From positions 744,001 to 808,000 of the forward strand of contig NC_009142.1 in assembly GCF_000062885.1 (NCBI RefSeq): a stretch of DNA of 64,000 nt, written 5' to 3'. This document shows, in pieces, positions 34,199 to 42,751 of the stretch. Every line of letters begins with the position of its first letter. The first letter of the stretch is position 1. The notes below the pieces were generated by a model. The model saw only the letters and a program-made list of their open reading frames with translations. It was not told the origin of the DNA and searched no databases. Made by a program: the position numbers and the translations under genes. Source of the DNA: Saccharopolyspora erythraea NRRL 2338 (GTDB lineage: Bacteria > Actinomycetota > Actinomycetes > Mycobacteriales > Pseudonocardiaceae).

Positions 34199-34594
34199 AT
34201 CCAGAAGACACCGGTGGTCTTCGACGGGGAGCTGACGCTGCTGCCCATGGGGCAGTACCTGCACCGCGCCCTCGGCGGCGACTACGTCGCCCTCGCCGCC
34301 ACGCACACCGGCACCAGCGCCCCCGAGATAGAGCTCGACGACAGCAGCGACAGCGGCTTCGCCGTTCGGGAGGTGGATCTGCCCGCACCGGAGGACGGAA
34401 GCATCGAGGCCGCGGCCGTCGCGGCGCGCATCGGAACGGGCCTCGTCGACCTGCGCGCGCAAGCTCCCGGCCTGGACCGGATCCGCTCCCAGAGCACGTG
34501 GATGCGGACGCCGCTGCGCGACGCGTTCGACGCCGTGCTCACTGTTCCCACCGCCACCGCGGAAGTCTCGACACCCCGTCCGGCGCGCGACTAA
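34199..34594 (+). pseudogene. C-terminal fragment of an erythromycin-esterase-like protein
   Basis: Directly after the element's TCAA end, the frame reads IQKTPVVFDGELTLLPMGQY and LGGDYVALAATHTG, later VDLRAQAPGLDRIR and FDAVLTVPTATAEV. This matches the C-terminal third of the erythromycin esterase / EreA-like family (HIQ.TP....LPMG..L...LG.DYVALG). About two thirds of the gene, including the N-terminal catalytic His and Glu residues, is missing, and there is no own start. The element therefore truncated it. Family members hydrolyse the macrolactone ester or unrelated esters. Its position 60 bases before eryK is notable. Confidence 0.7.
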
Positions 34595-34653
34595 GCTCAA
34601 GATCGCGACGCGTGTTCGCCGACGTGGAAACGACCTGCTGCGCGAGGAGAACG

Positions 34654-35847
34654 TTGACCACCATCGACGAAGTTCCCGGCATGGCCGACGAAACCGCACT
34701 CCTCGACTGGCTGGGCACGATGCGCGAGAAGCAGCCGGTGTGGCAGGACCGGTACGGCGTGTGGCACGTCTTCCGCCACGCCGACGTCCAGACGGTGTTG
34801 CGCGACACCGCCACGTTCTCCTCCGACCCGACCCGCGTCATCGAGGGCGCGAGCCCGACGCCGGGCATGATCCACGAGATCGACCCGCCGGAGCACCGCG
34901 CCCTGCGCAAGGTCGTCAGCAGCGCCTTCACCCCGCGCACCATCTCCGACCTCGAACCCCGCATCCGCGACGTCACCCGCTCGCTGCTGGCCGATGCCGG
35001 CGAGAGCTTCGACCTCGTCGACGTGCTCGCGTTCCCGCTGCCGGTCACGATCGTCGCGGAGCTGCTGGGCCTGCCGCCGATGGACCACGAGCAGTTCGGC
35101 GACTGGTCGGGTGCCCTGGTCGACATCCAGATGGACGACCCGACCGACCCGGCGCTGGCCGAACGGATCGCGGATGTGCTCAACCCGCTCACCGCGTACC
35201 TGAAGGCCCGCTGCGCCGAGCGCCGCGCCGATCCCGGCGACGACCTGATCTCCCGCCTTGTCCTGGCCGAGGTCGACGGGCGCGCGCTCGACGACGAGGA
35301 GGCGGCCAACTTCTCCACCGCGCTGCTGCTGGCCGGCCACATCACCACGACCGTCCTGCTCGGCAACATCGTGCGCACCCTCGACGAGCACCCGGCCCAC
35401 TGGGACGCCGCCGCCGAGGACCCCGGCCGGATCCCGGCGATCGTCGAGGAGGTCCTGCGCTACCGGCCGCCGTTCCCGCAGATGCAGCGCACGACGACCA
35501 AGGCCACCGAGGTCGCGGGCGTGCCCATCCCGGCCGACGTCATGGTCAACACCTGGGTGCTCTCGGCCAACCGCGACTCCGACGCCCACGACGACCCCGA
35601 CCGGTTCGACCCGTCGCGCAAGTCCGGCGGCGCCGCGCAGCTCTCCTTCGGCCACGGCGTGCACTTCTGCCTCGGCGCGCCCCTGGCCCGGCTGGAGAAC
35701 CGCGTGGCGCTGGAGGAGATCATCGCCCGGTTCGGGCGGCTCACCGTCGACCGCGACGACGAGCGCCTGCGCCACTTCGAACAGATCGTGCTCGGGACCC
35801 GTCACCTGCCGGTGCTGGCGGGCTCCTCGCCGAGGCAGTCGGCGTAG
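34654..35847 (+). CDS. eryK: Erythromycin C-12 hydroxylase, cytochrome P450 EryK (CYP113A1)
   Basis: TTG 34654, preceded by GAGGAGA, gives 397 residues, the known length. The I-helix reads LLLAGHITTTVLL, with Ile where most P450s have Asp or Glu before Thr. The ExxR pair is EEVLRYRPP, and the heme loop is FGHGVHFCLGAPLAR with Cys339. EryK hydroxylates C-12 of erythromycin D to give erythromycin C, a late tailoring step before O-methylation by EryG. Its 3' end overlaps the end of the convergent eryBVII by 46 bases. An independent promoter must lie in the ~60 bases between the esterase fragment and the start, or inside that fragment. Confidence 0.97.
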   Translation: MTTIDEVPGMADETALLDWLGTMREKQPVWQDRYGVWHVFRHADVQTVLRDTATFSSDPTRVIEGASPTPGMIHEIDPPEHRALRKVVSSAFTPRTISDLEPRIRDVTRSLLADAGESFDLVDVLAFPLPVTIVAELLGLPPMDHEQFGDWSGALVDIQMDDPTDPALAERIADVLNPLTAYLKARCAERRADPGDDLISRLVLAEVDGRALDDEEAANFSTALLLAGHITTTVLLGNIVRTLDEHPAHWDAAAEDPGRIPAIVEEVLRYRPPFPQMQRTTTKATEVAGVPIPADVMVNTWVLSANRDSDAHDDPDRFDPSRKSGGAAQLSFGHGVHFCLGAPLARLENRVALEEIIARFGRLTVDRDDERLRHFEQIVLGTRHLPVLAGSSPRQSA

Positions 35848-36404
35848 TCGGGCAGCATCCCTCGCCGCCTGGCGGTCTCCAGGTCCACGGCCACCGTGTC
35901 GCGGTCGGAGAGCACGACCTCCAGGTCCGCGGGCCACGGCAGACCCAGCGCGGGGTCGAACGGGTCGATCGCCTGCTCGTACTCGGCCACGTACGGCGTG
36001 CTGACCAGGTACGACATCAGGGTGTCGTCCTCAAGCGCGAGGAAGGCGTGCGCGGTGCCCCTGGGGAAGTAGACCGCCCGGAAGTGCTCGGTGTCCATCT
36101 CCACCGCGTCCCACTTCCCGAACGTCGGCGAGCCGACCCGGATGTCGACGATGACGTCGAGCGCCCGGCCGCGCGCGCAGTAGACGTACTTGCACTGCCC
36201 CGGCGGGGTGGTGGTGAAGTGCAGCCCGCGCAGCACGCCCCGGGCGGAGACGATGTGGTTCATCTGGGCGACGGGGAACCGATGGCCCACCGCGCCCACG
36301 AACGCCTCGTCCTGCAGCGGAGACACGAACAGGCCCCGCCGGTCCTGCTTCGGGTCGGGGGTGAACTCGAAACCGCCCGCCACCGCCAGCTCACGTACTC
36401 GCAA
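35802..36404 (-). CDS. eryBVII: NDP-4-keto-6-deoxyhexose 3,5-epimerase EryBVII
   Basis: A 200-residue RmlC-type cupin starting at TTG 36404. GVLRGLHFTTTPPGQCKYVYC carries the catalytic His, and DVIVDIRVGSPTFGKW and FPRGTAHAFLAL complete the epimerase core. In mycarose assembly EryBVII is assigned the C-5 epimerisation of the 4-keto intermediate that sets the L-sugar configuration. It is the last gene of the leftward eryBIV-BVII operon, seven bases after eryCV. Its final codons overlap the 3' end of eryK on the other strand. Confidence 0.95.
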   Translation of the reverse strand: MRVRELAVAGGFEFTPDPKQDRRGLFVSPLQDEAFVGAVGHRFPVAQMNHIVSARGVLRGLHFTTTPPGQCKYVYCARGRALDVIVDIRVGSPTFGKWDAVEMDTEHFRAVYFPRGTAHAFLALEDDTLMSYLVSTPYVAEYEQAIDPFDPALGLPWPADLEVVLSDRDTVAVDLETARRRGMLPDYADCLGEEPASTGR

Positions 36405-36411
36405 CTCCGGT

Positions 36412-37881
36412 TCACCTTCCGCGCAGGAAGCCGCGGTGGTCCTCCCACCCGTCGGCGATGTCTCGTTCGAGCTGGTTGAGCCGTGCGGTCACCGACTGGT
36501 CGAAGCCGTCGAGGAAGTACTCGTCGCCGGGGCGGGGCTGCACGCCCTCGTTCTCCAGCACGAAGTTCTCCACCACCTCGCGCAGGCTGGTCGACGGGGT
36601 GACCCGGCCCGCGATGTAGCGGGTGGCGCCCTCCAGCTCCGGGAAGCCCGCCTCGCGGTAGAGGTAGACGTCGCCGAGCAGGTCGATCTGCACCGCGACC
36701 TGGGGGTGCGCGGTGGGACGCATCGTCTCCGGCCGGATGCGCAGCAGCTCGGCGTCCACACCCCGCCGCAGGCTCTCCAGGGCGTAGCCCAGGTCGATGT
36801 GCATGCCCGGGGTCCGCTCGGCGGCGTAGTCGACGAACCGCACCAGGCCCTCGCGCAGCTCGTTGCGCTCGGAGTCCGACAGCCGGCCGTCGTCGCGGCC
36901 GCTGTAGTCCTCGCGCACCGTCACGAAGTCCAGCGGCCGTTGCGGGCTGGACTCGTTGAGCTCGGCGATGAAGTCGACGAGGTCGGTGAGCCGGTCGGCC
37001 CGTCCCGGCAGGATGATGTGGTTGAAGCCGAGCCGGATCGGCGCGTCCCGCTCGGCGCGCATCCGCAGGAAGCCCTGCAGGTTCTTCTTGACGCGTTCGA
37101 AAGCGCCGCGCTTGCCGGTGGTCGTCTCGTACTCGTCGTTGTTCAGCCCGTAGAGGGACGTGCGGATCGCGCCCAGCTCCCACAGGCCGGGCTGGCGGTT
37201 CAGCGTCTGCTCGGTGAGGGCGAAGGCGTTGGTGTAGACGGTGAGGTCGAAACCGCGCCCGGCGGCGTGCGACACCAGCTCGCCGAGACCGGGGTTGGTC
37301 AGCGGCTCGAGCCCGCCCGACATGTACATCGCCTTCGGGTTGTCCGTGGGCACCTCGTCGATGATCGCGGCCAGCGTCTCGTTGCCCGCCGGGACCGATG
37401 CGGCCTCGTAGCGGGCACCGGTCACCCGCACGCAGAAGTGGCAGCGGAACATGCACGTCGGCCCGGGGTACAGGCCGACGCTGTAGGGGAAGGCAGGCTT
37501 GCGGTAGACCGCCGCGTCCAGTGCGCCTGCGGCGTCCAGCGGCTTGATCGTGTTGGACCAGTACTTGCCCGCCGGACCGTGCTCCACCGCGGTGCCCAGG
37601 TCCGGGATGCGGCCGAACAGGTCGAGCAGGTGGGCGAACTCCGCGCGGTCCAGGCCGAGCCGCGCACGCGTCTGCTCCAGCGGCGTGAACGGGTGCGCCC
37701 CGTAGTGCGCGGCGAGGTCGGCGAGCCGGGCGGCCTGCACGTCGGCGTCACCGTCACCGGCGCCGGTGACGCGGGAGACCTCCGAGCTCAGCGCCCGCAC
37801 GACCGCCCGCCGGTCGACGTCCGGGCGCGCCGCGTCGGCGACCCCCGCTTCCTGGGCGGTTGCCGTACGAGTTGTGTTCAT
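36412..37881 (-). CDS. eryCV: Radical SAM enzyme of desosamine synthesis, EryCV
   Basis: 489 residues. The radical SAM motif CxxxCxxC is CMFRCHFC at about residues 147-154, followed by the SAM-binding YMSGGLEPLTNPG. It is the counterpart of DesII, which deaminates TDP-4-amino-4,6-dideoxyglucose to the 3-keto-4,6-dideoxy sugar by radical chemistry. This removes the C-4 oxygen function on the way to desosamine (established for DesII). It works right after EryCIV, encoded 37 bases upstream. The enzyme needs a [4Fe-4S] cluster and reductant. Confidence 0.95.
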   Translation of the reverse strand: MNTTRTATAQEAGVADAARPDVDRRAVVRALSSEVSRVTGAGDGDADVQAARLADLAAHYGAHPFTPLEQTRARLGLDRAEFAHLLDLFGRIPDLGTAVEHGPAGKYWSNTIKPLDAAGALDAAVYRKPAFPYSVGLYPGPTCMFRCHFCVRVTGARYEAASVPAGNETLAAIIDEVPTDNPKAMYMSGGLEPLTNPGLGELVSHAAGRGFDLTVYTNAFALTEQTLNRQPGLWELGAIRTSLYGLNNDEYETTTGKRGAFERVKKNLQGFLRMRAERDAPIRLGFNHIILPGRADRLTDLVDFIAELNESSPQRPLDFVTVREDYSGRDDGRLSDSERNELREGLVRFVDYAAERTPGMHIDLGYALESLRRGVDAELLRIRPETMRPTAHPQVAVQIDLLGDVYLYREAGFPELEGATRYIAGRVTPSTSLREVVENFVLENEGVQPRPGDEYFLDGFDQSVTARLNQLERDIADGWEDHRGFLRGR

Positions 37882-37918
37882 CGGGGAGCGAACCTCCTGG
37901 CACTTGTGGCGCAGGTCG

Positions 37919-39124
37919 TCACGAACCGTTGCGCGTCCTCTGGTCCCATTGCGCGTTGATCAGCTCGCCGCTGGTGGCGGCGAGCCGGATGATGTCGCAC
38001 ACCCGCCGGATGTCCTCGCTGGACACCGCGGGGCCGGTGGGCAGCGCGAGCACCCGGTCGGAGAGCTGTTCGGTGTTCTCCAGCCGCAGCGGCGGCTCGG
38101 TCCGGTACGGCTGCATCTGGTGGCACCCGGGGGAGAAGTAGGGTTGTGCCACAACCTTCTCCGCTCGCAGGATCGCCTGCAACTGGTCGCGGTCGATGCC
38201 GGTGGCCGCGGAGTCCACCGAGATGATCACGTACTGGTAGTTGTTCTGCTCGCCAGGATCGAACGCGTGCACGGATATGCCGCGCACGTCGCGGAGCTCG
38301 TCGGAGTAGAGCGCGTGGTTGAGGCGGTTGTGCACCCTGGTCTCGGCGAAGGCGTCGAGCGAGGTGAGGCCCATCGCCGCGGCGCACTCGCTCATCTTGC
38401 CGTTGGTGCCGACATCGGTCACCAGCTTGTCCGGTGCGATCCCGAAGTTGTGCATGGCGCGGATGCGGTCGGCCAGCAGCCCGTCGTCGGTGACGATGGC
38501 GCCGCCCTCGAACGAGGTGACCGCCTTCGTGGCGTGGAAGCTGAACACCTCGGCGTTGCCGAAGGCGCCGACCGGCCGCCCGCCGGCGGTGCAGCCCAGC
38601 GCGTGCGCGGCGTCGAAGAAGAGTTTGACCTGGTGCTCGGCGGCGATCTTCTCCAGCGCCTCGACCGGAGCGGGCCTGCCCCACAGGTGCACGCCGATGA
38701 TCGCGCCCGTCCGCGGTGTCACCAGCGACGCGACGTGCTCGGGGTCGAGCAGGCCGGTCTCGGGGTCCACGTCGCAGAACACCGGTTCCAGCCCCAGCCA
38801 GCTCGCCGCGTGCGCGGTGGCCGCGAACGTCATCGAAGGCATGACGACCTCGCCGGACACGTCGCTCGCGCGCAGCACCAGTTGCAGCGCGACCGTCGCG
38901 TTGCAGGTGGCCACGCAGTGGCGGACACCCGCCAGGTCGGCGACCCGGCCCTCGAACTCGCGCACCAGTGGTCCGCCGTTGGTCAGCCAGTTGTTGTTCA
39001 GCGCCCACTCCAGGCGGGCGAAGAACCGCTCCCGGTCCCCGACGGTCGGCCTGCCCACGTAGAGGGTGTGCAGGAATGCCTCGGGGCCGCCGAAGATCGC
39101 CAGGTCGGTCAGCGCGCGTTTCAT
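37919..39124 (-). CDS. eryCIV: PLP-dependent sugar aminotransferase EryCIV (DesI-like)
   Basis: 401 residues from ATG 39124, which overlaps the eryBVI stop (ATGA); the frame is open further upstream but that part is noise. It is a DegT/DnrJ/EryC1/StrS-fold enzyme: VMPSMTFAATAHAASWLG, FFDAAHALGCTAGGRPVG, and the PLP lysine in VFSFHATKAVTSFEGGAI. Like DesI it is expected to transaminate the 4-keto sugar to the 4-amino sugar, the substrate for EryCV, in desosamine synthesis. The earlier name as a 3,4-dehydratase predates the DesI/DesII biochemistry. Confidence 0.95.
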   Translation of the reverse strand: MKRALTDLAIFGGPEAFLHTLYVGRPTVGDRERFFARLEWALNNNWLTNGGPLVREFEGRVADLAGVRHCVATCNATVALQLVLRASDVSGEVVMPSMTFAATAHAASWLGLEPVFCDVDPETGLLDPEHVASLVTPRTGAIIGVHLWGRPAPVEALEKIAAEHQVKLFFDAAHALGCTAGGRPVGAFGNAEVFSFHATKAVTSFEGGAIVTDDGLLADRIRAMHNFGIAPDKLVTDVGTNGKMSECAAAMGLTSLDAFAETRVHNRLNHALYSDELRDVRGISVHAFDPGEQNNYQYVIISVDSAATGIDRDQLQAILRAEKVVAQPYFSPGCHQMQPYRTEPPLRLENTEQLSDRVLALPTGPAVSSEDIRRVCDIIRLAATSGELINAQWDQRTRNGS

Positions 39125-40584
39125 CCGGCGGTCCTGGTGTAGACGGCCGAGGCGCACGCGATGATGCTGCGCAGCTGGATGTTGACGTAGTGGCTGTGCC
39201 CGAGCAGGTAGGTGATCTGGTCGAAGGTCATCCACCGGTGGTCGGGAGCGGCACTGGCGTCGAAGTCGGCGGGCACCTCGATCAGCATGTACCGGTTCTC
39301 GTTGCGGTAGAACCGGCCGCCCTCCTCGGAGTGCCATGCGTCGTAGCGGACCTGCGAGCGCGGCACGTTCAACACGTAGTCCACATAGGCCGGTCGGAAC
39401 TCCTCGGGCGCGTCGGCGTAGTTGTCGGGCTGGCAGTGCACCGTAGGCGCCAGCTCGGCGACGTCCATCCCGCCCGCCTCGGTGCGCAGCTGCACGAGCG
39501 CGTGCAACGTGCCGCCGATGTCCTTGACCAGCAGGGCGAGCAGGCCGTTGTTGGCGGGCGAGAGCAGCGGCTGCATCCACGAGTTGACCTCGCGGTCGCT
39601 GGTCGCCACCGTGACGCCGAAGACGTCGAAGTACTTCTTCTCCTCGTGCTCGATGCCGTCGTCGCGGCGGATCCACCCGCTGCGCTCGATGTCGGGCAGC
39701 GGGCGGCCGCGCTGCACGAACTCGCGCCTGGCGCGCACGTCGGAGATCCAGCTCAGCAGGCTGTTCATGTTGTTGGCCGGGGTGCCCGCGCCGATGAACG
39801 AGTGCAGCAGCCGGGCCTGGAACGAGCCCTCGGGCAGGCGCGCGAGCACGTCGTCGGCCCGGTCCCGCTCCACGGCGGTCGGGACGCAGGCCAGCACGGT
39901 GCGCAGGTCCATGTTCACCACGTTGTCGTGGTGCAGCATCGCCCGCAGCTGCGCGACGGTCAGCCACCGGAAGTTCGGGTGCTCGGGCAGGTCGTCGAAC
40001 ACCTCGACGACCATGTTCCGGTTGCGCTTGCGCAGGAACCACGCGCCCTGCTCGGACTGGAGCACGTCGACGAGGATCCGGCTCGGGCGCGTGCCGTTGA
40101 AGTACTCGATGAACCGGACCTTCGAGCCGCGGTGGACGCCGGTGTAGTTGCTGCGGGTCGCCTGCAGGGTCGGGGAGAGCTGGACGGCGTTGATGTTGCC
40201 CGGCTCGGCCTTGGCCTGCGCCAGCACGTGCAGCACACCGTCGAACTCCTTGACGATGAGGCCGAGGAAGCCGATCTCGGGCTGCACGATGATGGGCTGG
40301 ATCCAGTCCCGCCGCCAGCCGAAGTTCGTCCGCACGTGCAGGCCCTCGATGGAGAAGAAGCGCCCGGACTCGTGGGCGAGCCTGCCGTCCTCGGGCTGGA
40401 ACGACCAGCGGTCCATGGCGCTGAACGGCACGCGCGCCACCTCGAGCCGCTGCTCGGCGCCGTTGCGGGTCAGCCAGTCGTGGGTTTCCGCCGTGGCGGT
40501 GGGGATTCCGCCGTCGCCGAGCAGGAAACGCGTTGCGGTCTGCGAGGATTCCGGAATCGTCCGGTCGCCGGTCCGATCACCCAT
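39121..40584 (-). CDS. eryBVI: NDP-hexose 2,3-dehydratase EryBVI
   Basis: ATG 40584 follows CAGGGAGA with good spacing and gives 487 residues; a GTG at 40653 would give 510. The protein is two tandem copies of the NDP-hexose 2,3-dehydratase domain. Each ends with a lysine/arginine-rich strand and a (W/M)T(F/V)xQ(L/I) segment: RWLTVAQLRAMLHH in the first half, RWMTFDQITYLLGH in the second. It removes the C-2 hydroxyl of TDP-4-keto-6-deoxyglucose, the first committed step to the 2,6-dideoxy sugar mycarose. It is coupled to eryCIV by a start-stop overlap. Confidence 0.95.
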   Translation of the reverse strand: MGDRTGDRTIPESSQTATRFLLGDGGIPTATAETHDWLTRNGAEQRLEVARVPFSAMDRWSFQPEDGRLAHESGRFFSIEGLHVRTNFGWRRDWIQPIIVQPEIGFLGLIVKEFDGVLHVLAQAKAEPGNINAVQLSPTLQATRSNYTGVHRGSKVRFIEYFNGTRPSRILVDVLQSEQGAWFLRKRNRNMVVEVFDDLPEHPNFRWLTVAQLRAMLHHDNVVNMDLRTVLACVPTAVERDRADDVLARLPEGSFQARLLHSFIGAGTPANNMNSLLSWISDVRARREFVQRGRPLPDIERSGWIRRDDGIEHEEKKYFDVFGVTVATSDREVNSWMQPLLSPANNGLLALLVKDIGGTLHALVQLRTEAGGMDVAELAPTVHCQPDNYADAPEEFRPAYVDYVLNVPRSQVRYDAWHSEEGGRFYRNENRYMLIEVPADFDASAAPDHRWMTFDQITYLLGHSHYVNIQLRSIIACASAVYTRTAG

Positions 40585-40737
40585 CGACTCTCCCTGCGGT
40601 GTCGTCGACGGCTCCGCTTGCTGCCGCCGGGCGTTGTCGATCAAGACCCGCACTCACTGTAAGGGTCCGGTCACGGCGGGGAAAGGGCCCGTGGAGCGGA
40701 TCACCTGTGCCAGGAACGGAAAACGCGAACGCACGGG

Positions 40738-41451
40738 TCATCCGCGCACACCGACGAACAACCCGCGTCCGGAGGGTCCGCCCTCCAGGTACTGCACAGC
40801 GCAACCGGCCGCGGTGAAGGCCTTCTCGTACTGCTGCCGCTCGAAGAGCGTGATCTCGTAGTGCTCCACGTGGTGCCGCGGACCGTTCACCGCGTCGGCC
40901 ACGACCCAGTGGATCTCCATCCGGGTCGCGCCGCCGGCGCGCACGGAGTGCGAGACGCGCGAGATCGTCAGGTCGCCGTCGCGCACCACGTCACCGGCCA
41001 CGTAGCCGTCGAGGAAGTCCTCCGGGAACCACCACGGTTCGACCACCACGACGCCGCCGGGGGCGAGGTGGCGGGCGAAGGACGCCAGCGCCTGGTCCAG
41101 CTCGGCGCCGTCGCGCATGTGCCCGATGGAGCTGAACATGCAGGTGACGGCGTCGAACTCGCGATCCAGCGCGAAGTCGCGCATGTCGCCCTGCAGCACC
41201 GGGATGCCGCCGAGCTGCGGCCGGGCGACCTCGATCATCGCCGCCGACAGCTCCAGCCCGGTCACGTCGTCGAAGAGGTCGGCGAACCGGCGCAGGTGGG
41301 TGCCGGTCCCGCAGGCCACGTCGAGCAGCGAGGAAGCCGAGGGCAGGCGGTCTCTGACCAGCCGCGCGACCTGCGCGGCCTCGGCCGCGTAGTCCTTGCC
41401 CCGGCCGCGGTAGAACCGGTCGTAAAGCTCGGCGAACCCGCCCTCGTACAT
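40738..41451 (-). CDS. eryCVI: N,N-dimethyltransferase of desosamine, EryCVI
   Basis: 237 residues, the same length as DesVI. The SAM-binding motif I is SLLDVACGTGTHLRRFA, with later motifs FDAVTCMFSSIGHM and HLAPGGVVVVEPWW. It adds two methyl groups to the C-3 amino group of TDP-3-amino-3,4,6-trideoxyglucose, completing TDP-desosamine. It lies between eryBV and eryBVI in the leftward operon, 52 bases after eryBV and about 150 before eryBVI. Confidence 0.96.
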   Translation of the reverse strand: MYEGGFAELYDRFYRGRGKDYAAEAAQVARLVRDRLPSASSLLDVACGTGTHLRRFADLFDDVTGLELSAAMIEVARPQLGGIPVLQGDMRDFALDREFDAVTCMFSSIGHMRDGAELDQALASFARHLAPGGVVVVEPWWFPEDFLDGYVAGDVVRDGDLTISRVSHSVRAGGATRMEIHWVVADAVNGPRHHVEHYEITLFERQQYEKAFTAAGCAVQYLEGGPSGRGLFVGVRG

Positions 41452-41503
41452 CCCTGCTCCCTCCGGAGGTGTGCTGTCGGACGGACTTGTCGGTCGGAAA
41501 CCG

Positions 41504-42751
41504 CTAGCCGGCGTGGCGGCGCGTGAGTTCCTCCAGTCGCGGGACGATCTCCTGCGGCGTCGGGTCGGACAGCGCCTCCTCGCGAAGCTTCACCGCGTTC
41601 TCGGTGTAGGTGGGGTCCTCGACCACCTGGGTGAGGGCGCTCGCCAATGAGTCGGCATCGACCTCGTCCGGCCGGAGGTAGATTCCCGCGCCCAGTTCCG
41701 CGGTCTGCTGGCCGCGTAGCATGCAATCCCATTCATGTGCAACTGATATTTGCGGAATTCCGTGGTGCAGTGCCGTGGCCCAGGTTCCGGCCCCGCCGTG
41801 GTGGATGATCGCCGCGCAGTTCTGGAGCAGAACGCCCATCGGAACGAAATCCACCAAACGAATGTTGTCCGGTACCGCGGAGGTATCCGGACCGGAACCC
41901 GTAACCACGATTTCGCCATCGAATCGCGCGAGCTGCGCGAGCGTCCGCGCGAACTGATCGGCATCGGCGGCGAGCCCGAGTCCGGAGAACCCTCCGGTAA
42001 TGCAGATGCGTCGAGTCGCACTGCCCTTCTTGAGCCAGTCCGGAACCACCGACGCGCCGTTGTAGGGCAGGGTCCGCGCGACAACGGTTTCCATTCCGGT
42101 GTCCAGCCGGAAACTCGGCGGCAACTGGTCGACCGACCACTGCCCGACCGCGAGGTCCTCGCCGAATTCGACGCCGAAGCGCCCCGCGACCTCGGTCAGC
42201 CACGTGCCCAGCGGGTCCGGCCGGTCCTCCGGCGGCCGTCGCAGGCGTTGCGCCTGGAACCGGCCGCGGAAGTAGCCGGTGAGGTCGCTGCCCCACAGCA
42301 GCCGGGCGTGCGCGGCTCCGCAGGCCCGGGCCGCGACGGCGCCGGCGAAGGTGAACGGCTCCCAGAGCACCAGGTCAGGACGCCAGTCCCGGGCGAAGTC
42401 GACCAGCTCGGCGACGAAGGAGTCGTTGTTGACCACCGGGTATACCCACCGCGAGGTGGCCTCCTGCATGCCGAGCAGGAACTCCCACGAGTGCAGCTCC
42501 TGCTCGCGGTGGTAGAAGTCCAGGTAGAAGGAGTAGCGGTGCACCTGAGCGGCGACTTCCGGGACGATGTCGAACAGCCGGTGGTCGGAGCCGACGGGTA
42601 CCGCGGTGAGACCGGCGCCGATGACCGCGTCGGTGAGCGCGGGCTGGGCGGCCACGCGCACGTCGTGACCCGCGGTGCGCAGCGCCCACGCCAGCGGGAC
42701 CAGTCCCTGGAAGTGCGTGCGGTGCGCGAAGGACGTCAGCAGTACCCGCAC
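41504..42751 (-). CDS. eryBV: Mycarosyl glycosyltransferase EryBV
   Basis: 415 residues from GTG 42751, sharing one base with the eryBIV stop. The GT1-family GT-B fold has an N-terminal acceptor domain (VRVLLTSFAHRTHFQGLVPL) and a donor site with the macrolide-transferase signature AAIIHHGGAGTWATALHHGI followed by PQISVAHEWD. EryBV moves L-mycarose from its TDP form to the C-3 hydroxyl of erythronolide B, giving 3-O-mycarosylerythronolide B. Unlike EryCIII it needs no separate P450-like helper protein. A local stretch around 41720-42060 is less GC-rich than the rest of the gene. Confidence 0.96.
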   Translation of the reverse strand: MRVLLTSFAHRTHFQGLVPLAWALRTAGHDVRVAAQPALTDAVIGAGLTAVPVGSDHRLFDIVPEVAAQVHRYSFYLDFYHREQELHSWEFLLGMQEATSRWVYPVVNNDSFVAELVDFARDWRPDLVLWEPFTFAGAVAARACGAAHARLLWGSDLTGYFRGRFQAQRLRRPPEDRPDPLGTWLTEVAGRFGVEFGEDLAVGQWSVDQLPPSFRLDTGMETVVARTLPYNGASVVPDWLKKGSATRRICITGGFSGLGLAADADQFARTLAQLARFDGEIVVTGSGPDTSAVPDNIRLVDFVPMGVLLQNCAAIIHHGGAGTWATALHHGIPQISVAHEWDCMLRGQQTAELGAGIYLRPDEVDADSLASALTQVVEDPTYTENAVKLREEALSDPTPQEIVPRLEELTRRHAG

